Shown: piece after piece, positions 1-12,560 of the stretch
Layout: the number at the start of each line of letters is the position of its first letter
How positions within the stretch are numbered: position 1 is the stretch's first letter
Assembly: GCA_026225945.1 (NCBI GenBank)
Contig: JAMJFZ010003163.1
Span: 25,353,001-25,417,000, forward strand
Direction: 5' to 3'
From: Cricetomys ansorgei
Lineage: Eukaryota > Chordata > Mammalia > Rodentia > Nesomyidae
Length of the DNA: 64,000 nt
Translations under genes and position numbers: made by a program
The notes under the pieces: generated by a model
Databases searched by the model: none
What the model was told of the DNA's origin: nothing
What the model saw: only the letters and a program-made list of their open reading frames with translations

Positions 1-1347
1 CAACTTTGCCACCCCAGCTGTAACAATCAGAAATAACTCTAGATACCAAGTACATCCTGGTTAGGGAAGGGCAACCAAGAAGGATACCATACCAGTCATC
101 TTCATGCTGGAGGTGTATTTAAACAGAGGACAATCACTATGCCAAAAATATGCTCCCTGGTCTGTAGCAACAACAGATGAGGCTTGATGCTTTTAATTTG
201 AATTTGGAGAATCAGGTATGGTAAACCTGGGGTTAGAGATTGAGACATAATCTCCAAAGAAGGGAATAGTGAAGGGAAGGGAATGCCCATAATTTCTCAA
301 CCAGCCGTGTCTGTCTTTTCTGCAGCAAAGGTAACAATCTACAGCTGTGGTGTGTAGTATAGTAGCTACCAGCTACACAAAGCCACTAAGCACTTGGTAT
401 GTGACTACCATCACATGGACAGAGAACAGAATTCTTAGTTTTGCTTAATTTAAATGGCTACCATAGATCTAAGGACATCCAACTGATGTCCTTTACACAT
501 GCAAATCTACTATCATAGAAACATAAGATTTATTTACTTTGCCCGTGTTCTACTTCCATTCTTTGTTTTGCTTTACAGCAGCTGGAGCAAGACTCCAATG
601 CACTGCTGTGCCTTCTCTCAAGTGGTCATTTTGCTGGCGCAGCATTACACAGTTCCCACCTAATCCCACCTTGGCATCGTCTCATGAACTAGGCCCACGA
701 GGACACATGGCCTGCATCTGATCAGATCACATGAAGCCTGGGTTGGGGGGGTGACCACTGAGCAGTCACACACAGCCTCAGCCTCAGTTTATTCTACATT
801 TTCAGTGGTTAAATATGTCCTGTTTCCTACTTCTACTTTTTGCTTTTTAAAAGAGAAAATGTTGATTTCTACCATTTTACCCAGTCATTGTCAAGATCTA
901 ATTTGGACAATACTGGGATGTAAAAAACACACAATGAACGCAAAGGCTGAGCCAAACAAAACAAGACATAAAAAATTCTAAAAAATAGAGCAGTAGCCGG
1001 CACCGAGGACAGCCGCACTGGCTCTGTCTTCATCTAGCTGCTGCTAACTCTACAAAACCCGACTAATGACTTAAAGAGCACTGTGTGAAGTGCACAGCAG
1101 CTCTCCCTGGTGCAGGTGTGGAGCTTTCTGGGAGACTCTAGGAAAGGAACAGCCTGATGTTCACAGCACAGCAAACCTCTTCCCACTGAGCTTCTCTGGA
1201 GAAGATACAGCAAAGGTGGGCCAGGTCCAGCTCTAGTCTATCCTTACCAACAAAAGGAAGTTAACAGATATCGAGTGAATCCCAAGTCCACAACCTTGGC
1301 TCTGGTGACAGGGAAATCATTCAAGAACAGTTCTAAGGAAAATATCA

Positions 1348-1533
1348 TTTCATGGAGCCAGTTCTCCAAACTTCTACTCCCAAAGTTCAGCCTTGCTTCA
1401 ACCTGATATTTTGTTCAAACAATATTTCATAGTTTCATCATTTCATGGAGCCAGTTCTTCAAACTTCTACTCCCAAAGTTCAGCCTTGCTTCAACCTGAT
1501 ATTTTGTTCGAGCAGTATTTCATAGTTCCATAT
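1348..1533. repeat. 93-bp tandem duplication, two copies
   Basis: Copy 1 is 1348-1440 and copy 2 is 1441-1533, abutting exactly. Both begin TTTCATGGAGCCAGTTCT and share a long identical core with only a handful of substitutions, mostly near the 3' end (CAAACAATA versus CGAGCAGTA). The two copies have diverged a little since the duplication. Confidence 0.93.
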
Positions 1534-1620
1534 AAACCTTATCTTGGCAATTTTCTTAACTGAGATCCACAACCACTTCCTCCTACCCCCAAGTTTTTGC
1601 AATACTTTGTATTTATGTAT

Positions 1621-1770
1621 TTTTGGTTTTTTTGGAAACAGAGGTCTCACTTTGTAGTTCTTGCTAGCCTGGAACTCACTATGTAGACTAGGCTGGTTTT
1701 GAACTCAGATATTCACTTAGCCTCCTCCTCTCAAGTGGGATTAAAATTATGTACCACCATGTCTAGCCAA
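1621..1770 (-). repeat. B1 SINE, degraded
   Basis: It reads in antisense order: a T-rich tail, a TCTCACTTTGTAG-like segment, a CTGGAACTCACTATGTAGAC-like segment and an ending ACCACCATGTCTAGCC. Confidence 0.75.
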
Positions 1771-2762
1771 TATTCTGTACTTATAATGCATTGTGGGGGA
1801 GTTCACAGTTCTTATTAAGTTCTTAGTGATGCATAAAAGGTACATGCAGCCTTTTCAGAATGCTTTACTGAAGTGTTCACCCAGACATAAGAAAACATTC
1901 CTATCAAATGATAATGCTTCAGCTTTTTTTATAGTACTTGGTATTTTTAAGTCCCTTAGAAGGTCTATCCACCACTTCTCCCTTGATTAAGCTAGTCAGC
2001 TCTTAGGGTGAGGGGGGTAGATATTCTTATGTAAGAAAGAGATGTTAAAAGACAGTAGGAAAAAAAAATGGCTGCAAATGTCTGCCAGTTCTGTATACAT
2101 CCCTCTCTATGTCTTTCCCATCGAGAAATAATAACCATTTTATACCCTCTGAAGTCGTGGGCTGGCCATAGGATTGACTGACTTTGGCCAATAGGGTGCT
2201 GGAAAACCAGCACAGGCCAGGTTGAAGTGTGTACACATTGAGGTTTCCATTCTCTTTTGTTATCTGCAAGACAGGACCTCAACTGTCCCAGCAGCCCCAG
2301 TCCAATGTTCCAGATATATGAAGGAGGCCAACCCAGACCATCTTGTCTCAGGCAGACAGACTTGAATACAAAAAAAAGTTACCAGGCCAACTCATGAAAT
2401 TATGAGCAGGGAAAAGCCATTTTAAAAAAGGCTGTAAGTTTGAGATGACTTGTTATACAGGGAAGACGAGGATTAATTAACTGGAAAGAAAAACCCAAGT
2501 GCCAAGAGCCACAGCAGGTTGTGGGCTTTGTATAATAGCCTTGTTTGGCCATTCTTCCCAGTTCTACTGAAATTCTGTGAGGTCACACAATAGACCTTAT
2601 CTTAAGTTATCTTATCATAAGTTAAGTCTCACTAAATTCTCTAGGTATCAAGAAATATTCTGCTTGAAATCTGTCTTTTCAAAAACTTCTTAAAGGAATG
2701 AGCCTGGGGAAAAAAACAAAAACCAAAAAAACCAAAAAACACTGTCCACAAATGCTACTTAC

Positions 2763-2822
2763 TTTAAGTAGTTCATACATATAAAACCGGATATCAAAGT
2801 CAGTCAGGATCTGGTAGAGTTG
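2763..2822 (-). CDS. CSNK2A2: CSNK2A2 coding exon 5 (60 bp)
   Basis: This 60-base, phase-0 exon encodes [20 protein letters not shown] (residues 124-143), the alpha-D/alpha-E region at the start of the C-lobe that leads into the catalytic loop. The acceptor is TTTCAG (AG at 2824-2823) and the donor is GTAAGT (2762-2757). The next coding segment expected in the family, starting ALDYCHSKGIMHRD, was looked for between here and base 1 and not seen, so exon 6 lies outside the window. Confidence 0.96.
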
Positions 2823-4647
2823 CTGAAACAGATTTCAGAAAAAAGTTAATTTAGTCTGATTGCTATTCTAAACATTGGCCTTCCCCTGAAAACTTAGGCT
2901 TAAGTTACCATGGACACCCAAAACTGCACTGCCCAACCCGGAACAGCAAAGAACCTTCAGTAGCGGGGAAAAGGACGGAGTTCTGAGAGAGGGAAACACC
3001 TCGGCTGCCTCTGACCTTTGCTACTTAGTGCTTCTCAGTCACAACAAGCACAGCCACATTGCTGAGAAGCCCAAGCTGTCAGTTGCCCACGTCTGCTGCT
3101 GTCCATGCAGCCGCGCCCCGGAGAACTGCCCCACAGATGCCGACCAGCGCTATGACAATGAACTTTGTAGAAGTAACGAAGGAAAGTGAGAGGCGTTTGG
3201 AGATGACAAGAGACTTTTCAAAAATCTATGCCCTGTTATCCAAAGAATCCAGGCTGAAAAGAAGACTTTCCGGCAGCAATCACTAACATTTCGCTGTGTT
3301 TTTAAAGGAACAATGGAATAAGGCATCAGAAACAAAAGGACAGCAGTGCCGAACCTGACCGCGCACCAAGTGACTGCGCTCAGGAAAGCGGCCTCCCACA
3401 GCACAGGAACCTGCCTCATGAGTTTGAAATAAATGTCAATTTCTTAGAGTACCAGAATCATTAAAATACCACAAGCTCAGTCAGATAGTATGCATCGCCT
3501 TTGATATTCAATCAGTTCTCTCCCTGTCAACCAGGAGCACTTTCTAATTGAAATGGCTTTAAATTTCCTCTACTAGAAGACTCGCATCACAGGGACGTTA
3601 CAAAGAGCACAGAATGGATACACTGATTCTATAAGGAAGAAAATAAAACTGCTTATCTGCAAAAATGAAAAGGAAACTAGTCAAAAGTGGCTTCCAAGCG
3701 TAGGTGCAGAGGAGGCGGCCACATCCACCTTGCCTTCCAGCTTAGTAGGGATGTGCAGCTCTATCAACCTTAGCTGCTGGCTCAGGTTCACAAGTGGATA
3801 TGTTGCTAGGGGCTCAGCCCTGGGCTGGGGGCCGACCTGAAGAGGCTGAACTGTATTCAAGCATACTCAATCACCATTCCTGCCATGGAGCTTCAGCTTC
3901 CTAAGGACAAACCCCAGATTTTCTGTCTCCCAGCCTGTGCCTCAAGGCAGGATTCTCAGCGAGTACTTGGTCACCAACTGGCAACCATAACGTACAGGCC
4001 TAGGTTTTAGATACCATCTTGGGTGTGAGATCAATCACAGAGGCTGTGAACTGAACCATGAGATTAATAAATAGCCCAGAAAAAAGATCAAATTCTCACT
4101 CCCCCAGTGTGCAAGAATATTTTATTTTCAGAAAACCAATATGTGTTATTTTATTTGCACTTTTATCTACAAAAGGCTTTTCCTCTTGTATCATGTACTA
4201 TCTATATCACCATGTAAAGGGCCTACGGTATAAAAATAACTGTCCTTGGGCTGTCAACAAAGTATTTCTGACTATTTCGGCCAGTACCAATCTCACCAAA
4301 TATGAAAAATAACACCTGCACAGCACTGCTTAGGCCTACTCCATCACAAAGTACTGAATGACTGGTCACCACTCACCCTGCCCTCCTTTTTCCCCAAAGT
4401 TCTTGGTGGGAAAAGACTAAACTAAATCTGGGACAAGTAACCTCCTGGGCTTATAATCAAGGCTCTCCAGGGGCCAACCTGGCTTTCTCTAATTGTTACT
4501 CTCCAATCTCCACTGCAGGCTCCAGGAGTCACCTTCTCTGAAGACACCAACATGCACCTGCTCCTCCAAATGTCCCTTTCTCAACTCAGCGTTCTACAAA
4601 CAGGGGTCTCTTCCTTCTTTGAACCCCTAGGCCATGCTTTCCCTCCA

Positions 4648-4882
4648 AGGCAGTGGTTCTCAACTTTCCTAATGCTGCGACCCTTTTAATACAGCTTCTC
4701 ACGTTGTGGTAACCCCCAACCATAAAATTATTTTTGTTGCTACTTTATAACTGTAATTTTGCTACTGTTATGAATCATAATGTAAATGTCTGATACGCGC
4801 AGATGGTCTTAGGTGACTCCTGTGAAAGGGTCATTCAACCCCCCAAAGGGCTACAACTCACAGACTGAGAATCACTGCTCTA
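4648..4882 (+). mobile_element. URR1-type hAT-Charlie DNA transposon fossil
   Basis: It begins CAGTGGTTCTCAACTTTCCT and ends with the inverted match GACTGAGAATCACTGCTCT. Inside are the characteristic AACCCCCAACCATAAAATTA, TTGCTACTTTATAACTGTAA and TGAAAGGGTCATTCAACCCC blocks. URR1 is a rodent non-autonomous hAT element that carries no protein. Confidence 0.85.
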
Positions 4883-5449
4883 AGGTGTTTACAACACAGT
4901 GAGACTCTCAGTGGCCCTAGAATTAGCACCAGATACAGGCAGTGATCTGGAGTTCAATCTTCACGAATCTGCCACCTGCCCTGAGTCCATGCCAACGTTG
5001 CCTGAGTGCCTGGCTATACACATGTGATGGGGAAACAGGTGCCCTCAGCTGATGGTGGTCACTACCTTGGTGATTCATGATCTGGAAATCTCCCCACTTC
5101 CCCAAGTATGTCATGCATGCACAGCACAGCTGTAGCCTACACTCATTTTCCCCACTGAACTCTACAGCCAAGCCCTTCATAGCAGGACAGCACATCTAGC
5201 TCCTCCACATTTGCTTTTATAATGTTCACCAGTGAGTGGAACACAACAGAACCTATCTTCTGAGAACTAGCAGAGTCCATGTGAAATTAGTAAATACTTT
5301 GTAAGAAGCACACTTTCCCTCCAGCTACGTAGAGAATATTATTAACCAAGCAACTGCAGAATGTTGGCAGGAATAAGTTTTGTTCACATTTGCATGAAGA
5401 GATTTATCAAAAACAAACCAAGGCCATGTTTTCCAGAAGATTATGGACT

Positions 5450-5620
5450 CACAAGTAAAAGCACTTGCTGCCATGCCCAACAACCCTAGGTTGTTAAATC
5501 CCTAGAATTCACACTGTACAAAAAAGGACTCCCACAAGTCTGATTTCCACACATGCACCATGGCACGTGTACATGTGTACACACACACACAAATACATGT
5601 AATAAAATAAAGATTATGAA
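5450..5620 (+). repeat. tRNA-derived SINE (B2/B3-like), degraded
   Basis: It has an ACTCCCACAAGTCTGATTTC-like body, a CATGCACCATGGCACGTGTA segment and a CA-rich, then A-rich end (AATAAAATAAA). Confidence 0.65.
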
Positions 5621-6469
5621 GGTAGTAAGGAAGAAACCATTTAACCATTTCAGTTCAGTTGCAAAGCCTCAAACACACTGGTGTTTCCCTAGAAATCAGT
5701 TTCACTACAGGAGTAATCTAAGGAGCCTTGCTAGATATCTCTTGGGATTTTAAAATAAAACCTGTAATGCTTGAAGAGGAGAATGGCAGACACTGCAACT
5801 TAATAATCAGGCTTAAGGACTCCTATACAAAGTCAGATACCCAGGAAATGACCACAGTGGGCCTCACTTACTCCTACCGCATGCATGAAGAACTTCAAAG
5901 ACGTTGGAGGCAGGGTAGTACACACAGCCAGTGGGATCCCATACACAGTCTCATGCCCAGTGACTACCATTTGAGAACTTCATAGTCTATGGACCCAGTA
6001 GGCATGAGCACAGGAAGGATGAGAACACAGAGTGAGCACGTGTAGCTCTACACTAAGAAATCTCAGGACTCAAATGGAGAAAGACCAAAAAGAAAGGAAT
6101 ATAAAGCAAAAGACAAGTGTTATTTTCACGCTGTAACCACAATTCAGATACTGCTAACATGTACCTTCGAGACACAGAATGAAAGATATCAGTGTTTTTG
6201 GAAATTTAAGAAACTAGAACAGATCTTTAATCTAGTAAATAAATGTTACAACCTTACAAGTCTTACAGTGAAATAATGTTAATGACTCCTAAATGTTCAC
6301 TTGTTGCTGTAATGAGGAAATCATCCCGTCCATAAGCTCCATGGGACCAACTAGCAAGGGCTACTACTCAACAGTATCAAGGTCAATCTACCACCTTCTC
6401 AGGAATGGAGCAGAATTCAGTCTTACCAATATTCAATGTTCAAATGATATCTTTTACTTAATTTCTCTC

Positions 6470-6825
6470 CCCCACAACAGGGTTTCTCTGTGTAGCCCTG
6501 ACTGTCCTGGAACTTTCTTTGTAGACCAGGCTGGGCTTGAACTCGAGAGATCTGCCTGCCTCTGCCTCCCAAGTGCTAGGATTAAAGGTGTGCACCACCA
6601 CACCTGGCTTAAAATTTATGTTAATTTTAATTTATAACATTCTTAATGCATAGAAAACTGAAATGTCTCAACAGATACCTTTCCTTTTAGAGTTGTTCTG
6701 AGACATGGGTCTTCCTATGCAGCTCAAGCTGACCTAGAGCTCACTATGTAGGCCAGGTTGGCCTTGAACTTAGAATTCTGAGTCCCAAGCACTGAGATCA
6801 CAGGTGTGTGCCATGGTATCTAACG
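6470..6825 (-). repeat. Two adjacent antisense B1 SINEs
   Basis: The first (6470-6611) is well preserved: GGGTTTCTCTGTGTAGCCCT, GTAGACCAGGCTGGGCTTGA, then GGATTAAAGGTGTGCACCAC. The second (about 6690-6825) is older, with ATGTAGGCCAGGTTGGCCTT and a degraded end. Confidence 0.85.
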
Positions 6826-7044
6826 CTCACTTGAGACATTTTCATTGTGGAGTATGTTGTTCAGGAGTCACTCTTAACTCTCAGAGACAGACTTTCCCAT
6901 TCCTTTTAAGGTTTTGTAGGCTACTGTTTCTTTGACTGCATAATGTTGACATATAGCAAACAACCAGTGGTTTTAGAGGGGAACTGACCAAACTAGCACC
7001 TCTACTGTGATACGGTCACAGACCAAACCATTATGGTTTAAAAC

Positions 7045-7282
7045 AGCACTTCTCAACATATGGGCCGTGACCCCTTTGGGAGTTGAACTCTTTCACAGGG
7101 GTTACCTAAGACCATCTGCATATCAGATATTTACATTATAACTCATAACCGTAGCAGTTCAGTACTTCATTACAGTTATGAAGTAGCAATGAAAATCATT
7201 TTATGGTTGGGGGGGTCACCACAATGTGAGGAAGCATATTGAAAGGCCAAAGCATTAGGAAGGTTGAGAACCACTGGCTGAA
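7045..7282 (-). mobile_element. URR1-type hAT-Charlie DNA transposon fossil, opposite orientation
   Basis: The reverse complement of this stretch matches the 4648-4882 copy block for block: GACCCCTTTGGGAGTTGAAC, TTTCACAGGGGTTACCTAAG, then AATCATTTTATGGTTGGGGG, ending AGGTTGAGAACCACTGGCT. The two copies sit 2.2 kb apart in one intron and are clearly diverged. Confidence 0.85.
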
Positions 7283-7474
7283 AACATGACCCACATTAGA
7301 ATCACAAGCAAACACCAATAGGTTCCAAGAAGCCAACACTATACAGGTTGGATATCTGAGGTACTTAGGATCAAAAGAACTCCTAATGTTAGCTACTTTT
7401 CAGCTTCTACAATATTTTCATAGGCATAATGAAGTATCTTGGTGATAAGACCCAAGTCTAAACATAAAATTCAT

Positions 7475-7785
7475 TTCTGGTTTTGTTTTGGGGGTACGTT
7501 TTATTTTGAAATAGGGTCTCATGTAGCCCAGGCTGACCTCAAACTCCAGATCCTTCTACTTCTGCCTCCTGAGTGCTGGGATTAGAGGTCCCAGCCACTA
7601 TATATCTGGCCAAAATCCAAAACCCATTTGTGTTTCTTATACATAGAACACAAAGGTAAGCTCGTATCTTTTTTTTGGGACAGGGTCTTACTATATAGCC
7701 CTGGATGGCTTCAAAGTAAGAGAGATACCTACCTCCACCTCACGAATGATGAGATTAAAGGCATGCACCACCACACCCAGTTTAT
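7475..7785 (-). repeat. Two antisense B1 SINEs
   Basis: One copy is at about 7475-7615 (AGGGTCTCATGTAGCCCAGG through GTGCTGGGATTAGAGG) and one at about 7665-7785 (GACAGGGTCTTACTATATAG through GGCATGCACCACCACACCCA). Both are moderately degraded. Confidence 0.8.
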
Positions 7786-9059
7786 TCACTATTTTAAGTG
7801 GTTCTGGGCATGAAACAAACTTTCGTGGTATGGTTCCCATACTCCACTTATGGGGTGATACTGACACTGTGAAATACTTCGTATTTGTGATTTTTAGAAG
7901 TAGAGACGCACAACCTGGTACAATCAGACATCAATAATAACATTTTTGAAAAGCCCAGTTGATCTTGAACCATATACTCACAAACATACATCTCTAAAAG
8001 ACACAGGAACAACAGTTACTGAGAAATTCTATGAAAGGTCACAATAGTAGACAGATTACAATGTGTATTACTAACTTTCTTGGATACTGTGGCTACACAG
8101 GGAAGTGCTCAGGTTCCATTAACAGCACATCCAAGAACCAAGTATGACAATGTACAGCCAACTCTGAGATGAATCAGTGAAAAGATGAAGCTAGCAAGGG
8201 GGGAAGGACAGGAGTGACATCAAAGGCGACAAAACACCGACTGGTCCATCTAGGCAACGGGCTGACCAGTGGCCACAGTGCAGAGAGTCTGGGGAGAAAA
8301 CCCCTAACCTACAAGCTTAAGATCTGCCATCTCTAATTCAAAAGCTATCCAGAAGCAAATTCTATAATCACAAAAGCAGTAACAAAGGTGCGGATTATCA
8401 ATCAAGAAATACAGTAACAAGTTAGGAGCTGCCTAGATCCACACACTGCATTTATACTTCCAGAGACTACACACAGGGAGGAAAAGCTGCCCGAACTTAT
8501 TTTATAAATGTAATATAACCTAGATACCAAAATGAGATGTTTCCATAATGAAAGGAAATTTAGAGATCAAAACTGATTATCAACTGGTCCAATAAAAATC
8601 ACCAAGCAACGTGTGTACTTCTGCTTCTGCTTTGCTGCGCAGAGCTGGTGATGGAACCCAGGCCCTGTGCACGGGAGGAAAACATGAGCTAAGTGACATC
8701 TGTCACCAAGCAACGACATAAGCCATGTCACTGTTGCCTCACCCTGACATTCAGCCAGGACAAACACTCTGGATAGGACCTTAAAGTCAGTTATTAATAC
8801 ACGCACACTAAAAGGGAAAAGGTGAAAAGGAAAACCAAACCTTCCCATTAAGGCAGACACAAGACAAAATACAAAATCCTGAAGGACATAAAGACCAACA
8901 GATTGCCCATTGTGACCCGTCGCCCTATGCAGAAGAGAAACTAATTGTCTAAGAACCGCCATTCACCCTTCCACAACACACACGTTACTTGATATTTTAA
9001 GCTGACCAAAATAGCAGTGTTCAAAGGAGATTCCCACCCCTCTGCTTCACCTGCAGGTC

Positions 9060-10100
9060 CTTTAAAGTAAAGCAGTTACAGCCTGGGAGGGAGGAATTCC
9101 AGGAATCAGTGACAGACAACAGCCCAAAGCCAGAAAACAAGTTCACAGACTTAACAGACTCAAAAAGCTGGAGATTCAGCCAATGGACAAAGCTTCAACC
9201 TAAGAAGCACAGAAAGGCCCCCAAAATCGACCCACCCAGCTATGTCTGAAAGAGAGCAAACAACAAGCTGCAAACAGCATCTGTGAGCCAGCACACCTGC
9301 ATGAGACTCACAGCACTCAACCAGAGACCAGTGAGACCCCCAGAAGCCAAGGTCACCTCAAGACAGGGGGTGACTGCCTTCCAGAGCATTATCCAAAACA
9401 GGAGCAGGAACCATCAGAGACAAACAACAAAACTGTCAAGAAAAACAAAAGGCAAAACAAAAGGGGAGGAAGTGCAATTATCTCAATGAGAGAAGATATT
9501 ATCTAAAGCATAAGAGAACAGGACACTATTTAAAAATCCAGAGACTAAAAGGACTTCTAAAATACATTCTAACACCTGAATTATATTCTAGACAGAGAAC
9601 AAGAAAGGGGCAATAAATCAAAGAACACTGAAAATAAAGAAAGCCATGAGTTTTCATATGAAAACAACTCAGCAAGAATCCAGAACAAAGGATGAAAGGA
9701 GCTCAGAGGAAGACACATGCCTGTGAACTTTCAGAAGACTGGGAATGAAGAGAAATTCCTAAACTCTTCCAGAAAAAGAAAAGAAAAGTCTGTTAAGATC
9801 AAACAGGAACGGCTCCAGTGCTGATACTGGAACAAACTTTCAAACAGGAAACCATGAATTTCAACGTAGAATCATACCCTAGTGAATCATGAGTGAGCAT
9901 GGTAAAAGATGCTTTCAAATATGCAAGTCTCAAAACCCACTTATTTCCACAATTCCTTTAAAAGCATCCATTAGAGGATCCATGTCTTCAGAATTCTTCC
10001 TCCAAGACCCAGAGAAACAGATTCCCCAGGACATTAGAATTCCTGTTAACTCCGCACACAACACTGATACAACACCTGGCAGACACCACTTTTGAGAAAC
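9060..10100 (+). mobile_element. Ancient L1/HAL1-like block
   Basis: This is an A-rich, coding-like stretch with segments resembling the ORF1-bearing part of old mammalian HAL1/L1 elements, for example around 9850-10000 (AGAATCATACCCTAGTGAAT, then GATGCTTTCAAATATGCAAG). No open frame survives. The family assignment is from memory of the consensus and the borders are approximate. Confidence 0.45.
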
Positions 10101-10744
10101 ACAAAATGCTGAAGCCACACTGATTTAACTACAAGGGAGTTATAATAAGTATTTGTTACATACAGCAAAGGCTGTATTAGTATAAACTTACTACTCATCT
10201 TAAGTAAATATATCTTCCCCCTTAGTTTTCATTAGATACCCTTACAGAAAATACACGTGTTAATTACATGTGCAAATAAGGTTCTTTCATTTCCCCAGCA
10301 GCAAGGATGCGAGAAACCAGCATCTTCAACTGACAAGATGGTTTTACTTCTAGCTTCTTCTAGCTCAACAAATTCACAACTGAATGATTCCTTGCCAGGG
10401 AGTTGTAATCACCCACAAATCCTCTCATACCTCTAGAAACCAACATCACTGGTTTTTTTTTTGTTTTTTTTTTGTATTGTTTTTAAACTGTGAACTAAAA
10501 GGTTTTCTTTTTGTACAAAACACCAGAAACCTCATTAGTAGGTTTATGTTTTGAGTTACAACAAAACAAATCCACTAACCAGTTCTAAAGCTGCACACGG
10601 CTGCTGCACACAGCTGCTCATTCCTATCATACTACTGCTCTGGAGACGAAGCACAAAGGCCATGATGAATTCCAGGCAAGCCTGGGATACAGTGAGATGC
10701 CATGTCTCAAAAATCAAAGTTTAAAGCATCCTTTTAAAGAATGC

Positions 10745-11005
10745 TTCAGTTGGACACAGGGGCACACATTTGTAATCTCAGTCCTCAGAAGACTGAGACA
10801 AGAGGACGAAGTCTGAGGCTAACCTGAGCTATATGAGACACTATCTTTAAAAATTTCAGTATATAGCCAGGCATGGTGGCGTACATCTCTATTCCTAGCA
10901 CTCGGGAGGCAGAGATAGGCAGATCTCTGAGTTCAAGGCCACACTGGTCTACAGAGCAAGTTCCAGGACAGCCAGGGCTACATAGAGAAACCTTGTCTTG
11001 AAAAA
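10745..11005 (+). repeat. Degraded B1-like SINE followed by a good B1
   Basis: About 10745-10855 is an old B1/B4-like unit. The 10864-11005 copy is well preserved, from AGCCAGGCATGGTGGCGTAC to AGAAACCTTGTCTTG. Confidence 0.8.
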
Positions 11006-11551
11006 TTGAACTAAACTGAATACCCACTTCAGCATAAAATAGTATATCCTGATCAAAATAAGATAATTGAAGTATCTTAGGACAGGGTTCTTTGAGAACA
11101 TACTCTCAGCAGGTTCTTGGTGTCAACTGTTGTGGACATGGTATATACAAACACACATTTAGTAGCTTCAATCTAAGGACTCCTTTCACAGAAGCTCTGT
11201 ATCCACCTATCTTTCCCTATCAGCAATGGAAAGAGCTCATGAAAACCAAAGCTAACATCCACTAAAACTGTGCTGTATAAAGCAGATGTGTTATAGATGA
11301 GGCATTATAAAATCTTGTATTACAAATGGATGACCCCACAGTGCAGCTAATTCCTTGATGAAGCAAGTCAAAGGGCAATGAGGTACTTCCCCAAATTCAA
11401 GAACCCCAACCAAGGTCTGCAACTAATCAGGATCCAGGTTGTCACCTGACTACACACCACCACCATCCCTGACTGGTTTGGGAGTTTAAGCAATACCCAA
11501 GCCACTCCCCAACCCCTCCCATTAACCCATGCCAGAAAGAAGCATACACAC

Positions 11552-11602
11552 CTTAAAATCTGTATTATTGATATATTCAAATACCAAAGCTGGTGTCTTT
11601 GA
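11552..11602 (-). CDS. CSNK2A2: CSNK2A2 coding exon 4 (51-bp hinge exon)
   Basis: This is a 51-base, phase-0 microexon encoding SKTPALVFEYINNTDFK (residues 107-123). It contains the gatekeeper Phe and the hinge residues Glu-Tyr-Ile that contact the ATP adenine, and the NNTDFK segment that follows. The acceptor is TCTTTCAG (AG at 11604-11603) and the donor is GTGTGT (11551-11546). EYINNTDF is diagnostic of alpha-prime; alpha has a His-Val pair here. The exon is too short to stand out as an open reading frame and was found by looking for the missing residues between exons 3 and 5. Confidence 0.96.
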
Positions 11603-11739
11603 CTGAAAGAGAGAACAGTGATTCTTTTTAGATACTCAGACAGTAATAAATGCAATTTCCAATGGCGCACCCTCAAGCCTCACAGGTGAAAAGGGAATCC
11701 CCTCATCAGGGACAGCCTGGGTTTTGTTGGTTTGATTTC

Positions 11740-11915
11740 TAGATGTATTATTTATGTATGTGTATGTGTGCCTGCAGTGTCCGTGTGTGTGCTGGATCCC
11801 TGGAGCTGGAGTGCTAGCAGTTGTGAGCAAACTGAACAGAGTGCTGGGGTGGAGCTCAGGCCCTCTGAAGAGTGGCAAGTACTCTTTATCTGCTGAGCAA
11901 TCTCCAGCCCTGAGA
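11740..11915 (-). repeat. tRNA-derived SINE (B2/B3-like), antisense
   Basis: It ends with the antisense pol III head (CTTTATCTGCTGAGCAATCT then CCAGCCCT) and begins with a TATGTGTATG-rich tail. Confidence 0.7.
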
Positions 11916-12344
11916 ACCTGCTGCTTGTTTTTGTTTATTTTGAAGTATTTATGATGTCTGGATTGTTTCAAAATAACTGAGGCGAGTGGGAGGTGGGAGA
12001 GGGGCAGGGTTACAGGTTGGCACAAAGGTGAGTACTGCTCAAGTTCAGTCATGAACAGGAAGCTCAGTATATACTGTTTACTTCTGTGTGTACGTAAAGC
12101 TTTAAAAATGAAAATATTCCCCGAATGACCCAGCAGCAGCCCTGAGCAACCCATTAGTGATTTTATGAAGATTTACACTCAGCAGTAGCCCAAGCTGCCA
12201 CCTGAATTAAGAACTTCACACTTTCATCTTAGTTTAGCAAGCAAGCTGCATCTGACAGTTTTTATAATCTGGTAAGTCTTTTTAGGCTTCTAAAAGATCA
12301 TCTGAGCTCAGAGGTGCACCTCTGTAATCAAACCTTTAAAAGCA

Positions 12345-12560
12345 CTGTAGCCAGCCAGACAGCTCAGTGGGCTAAGAGCAAGTGCTATGAAAGAGAGAGG
12401 ACCTTAGTCCAAATCCCCAGTTCTCATGCACAAGCTGGGTATGGCTGCTCATGCTTGTAACCCCAGGAAGGATCCCAGAAGCTCAATGTGCAGTCTGCCT
12501 AATTGAAGAGACTCTGGCCTCCAAAACACACCACCCCACATATGCAGAAGGCACCTAGCA
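12345..12560 (+). repeat. tRNA-derived SINE, longer form
   Basis: It has a head like AGACAGCTCAGTGGGCTAAG, a GTAACCCCAGGAAGGATCCC middle and a CACACCAC-rich end. The exact family was not resolved. Confidence 0.6.

Larger units (their letters stand above)
1..2762 (-). other. CSNK2A2: CSNK2A2 intron 5, partial
   Basis: The intron continues beyond base 1. It holds a 93-bp tandem duplication (1348-1533) and one degraded antisense B1 (about 1621-1770). I see no other feature in 1-1340 or 1780-2760. Confidence 0.85.
2823..11551 (-). other. CSNK2A2: CSNK2A2 intron 4
   Basis: This 8.7 kb intron holds two URR1 hAT fossils in opposite orientation (4648-4882 and 7045-7282), one tRNA-derived SINE (5450-5620), B1 copies (6470-6611, 6690-6825, 7475-7615, 7665-7785, 10745-10855, 10864-11005) and an ancient HAL1/L1-like block (about 9060-10100). 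The stretches 2830-4640, 5640-6460 and 7940-9050 contain nothing I recognise. Confidence 0.9.

Noticed and set aside
1..2700. Search for CSNK2A2 exon 6 (catalytic HRD loop)
   Set aside because: No minus-strand segment encoding ALDYCHSKGIMHRD was seen; the exon must lie outside the window.
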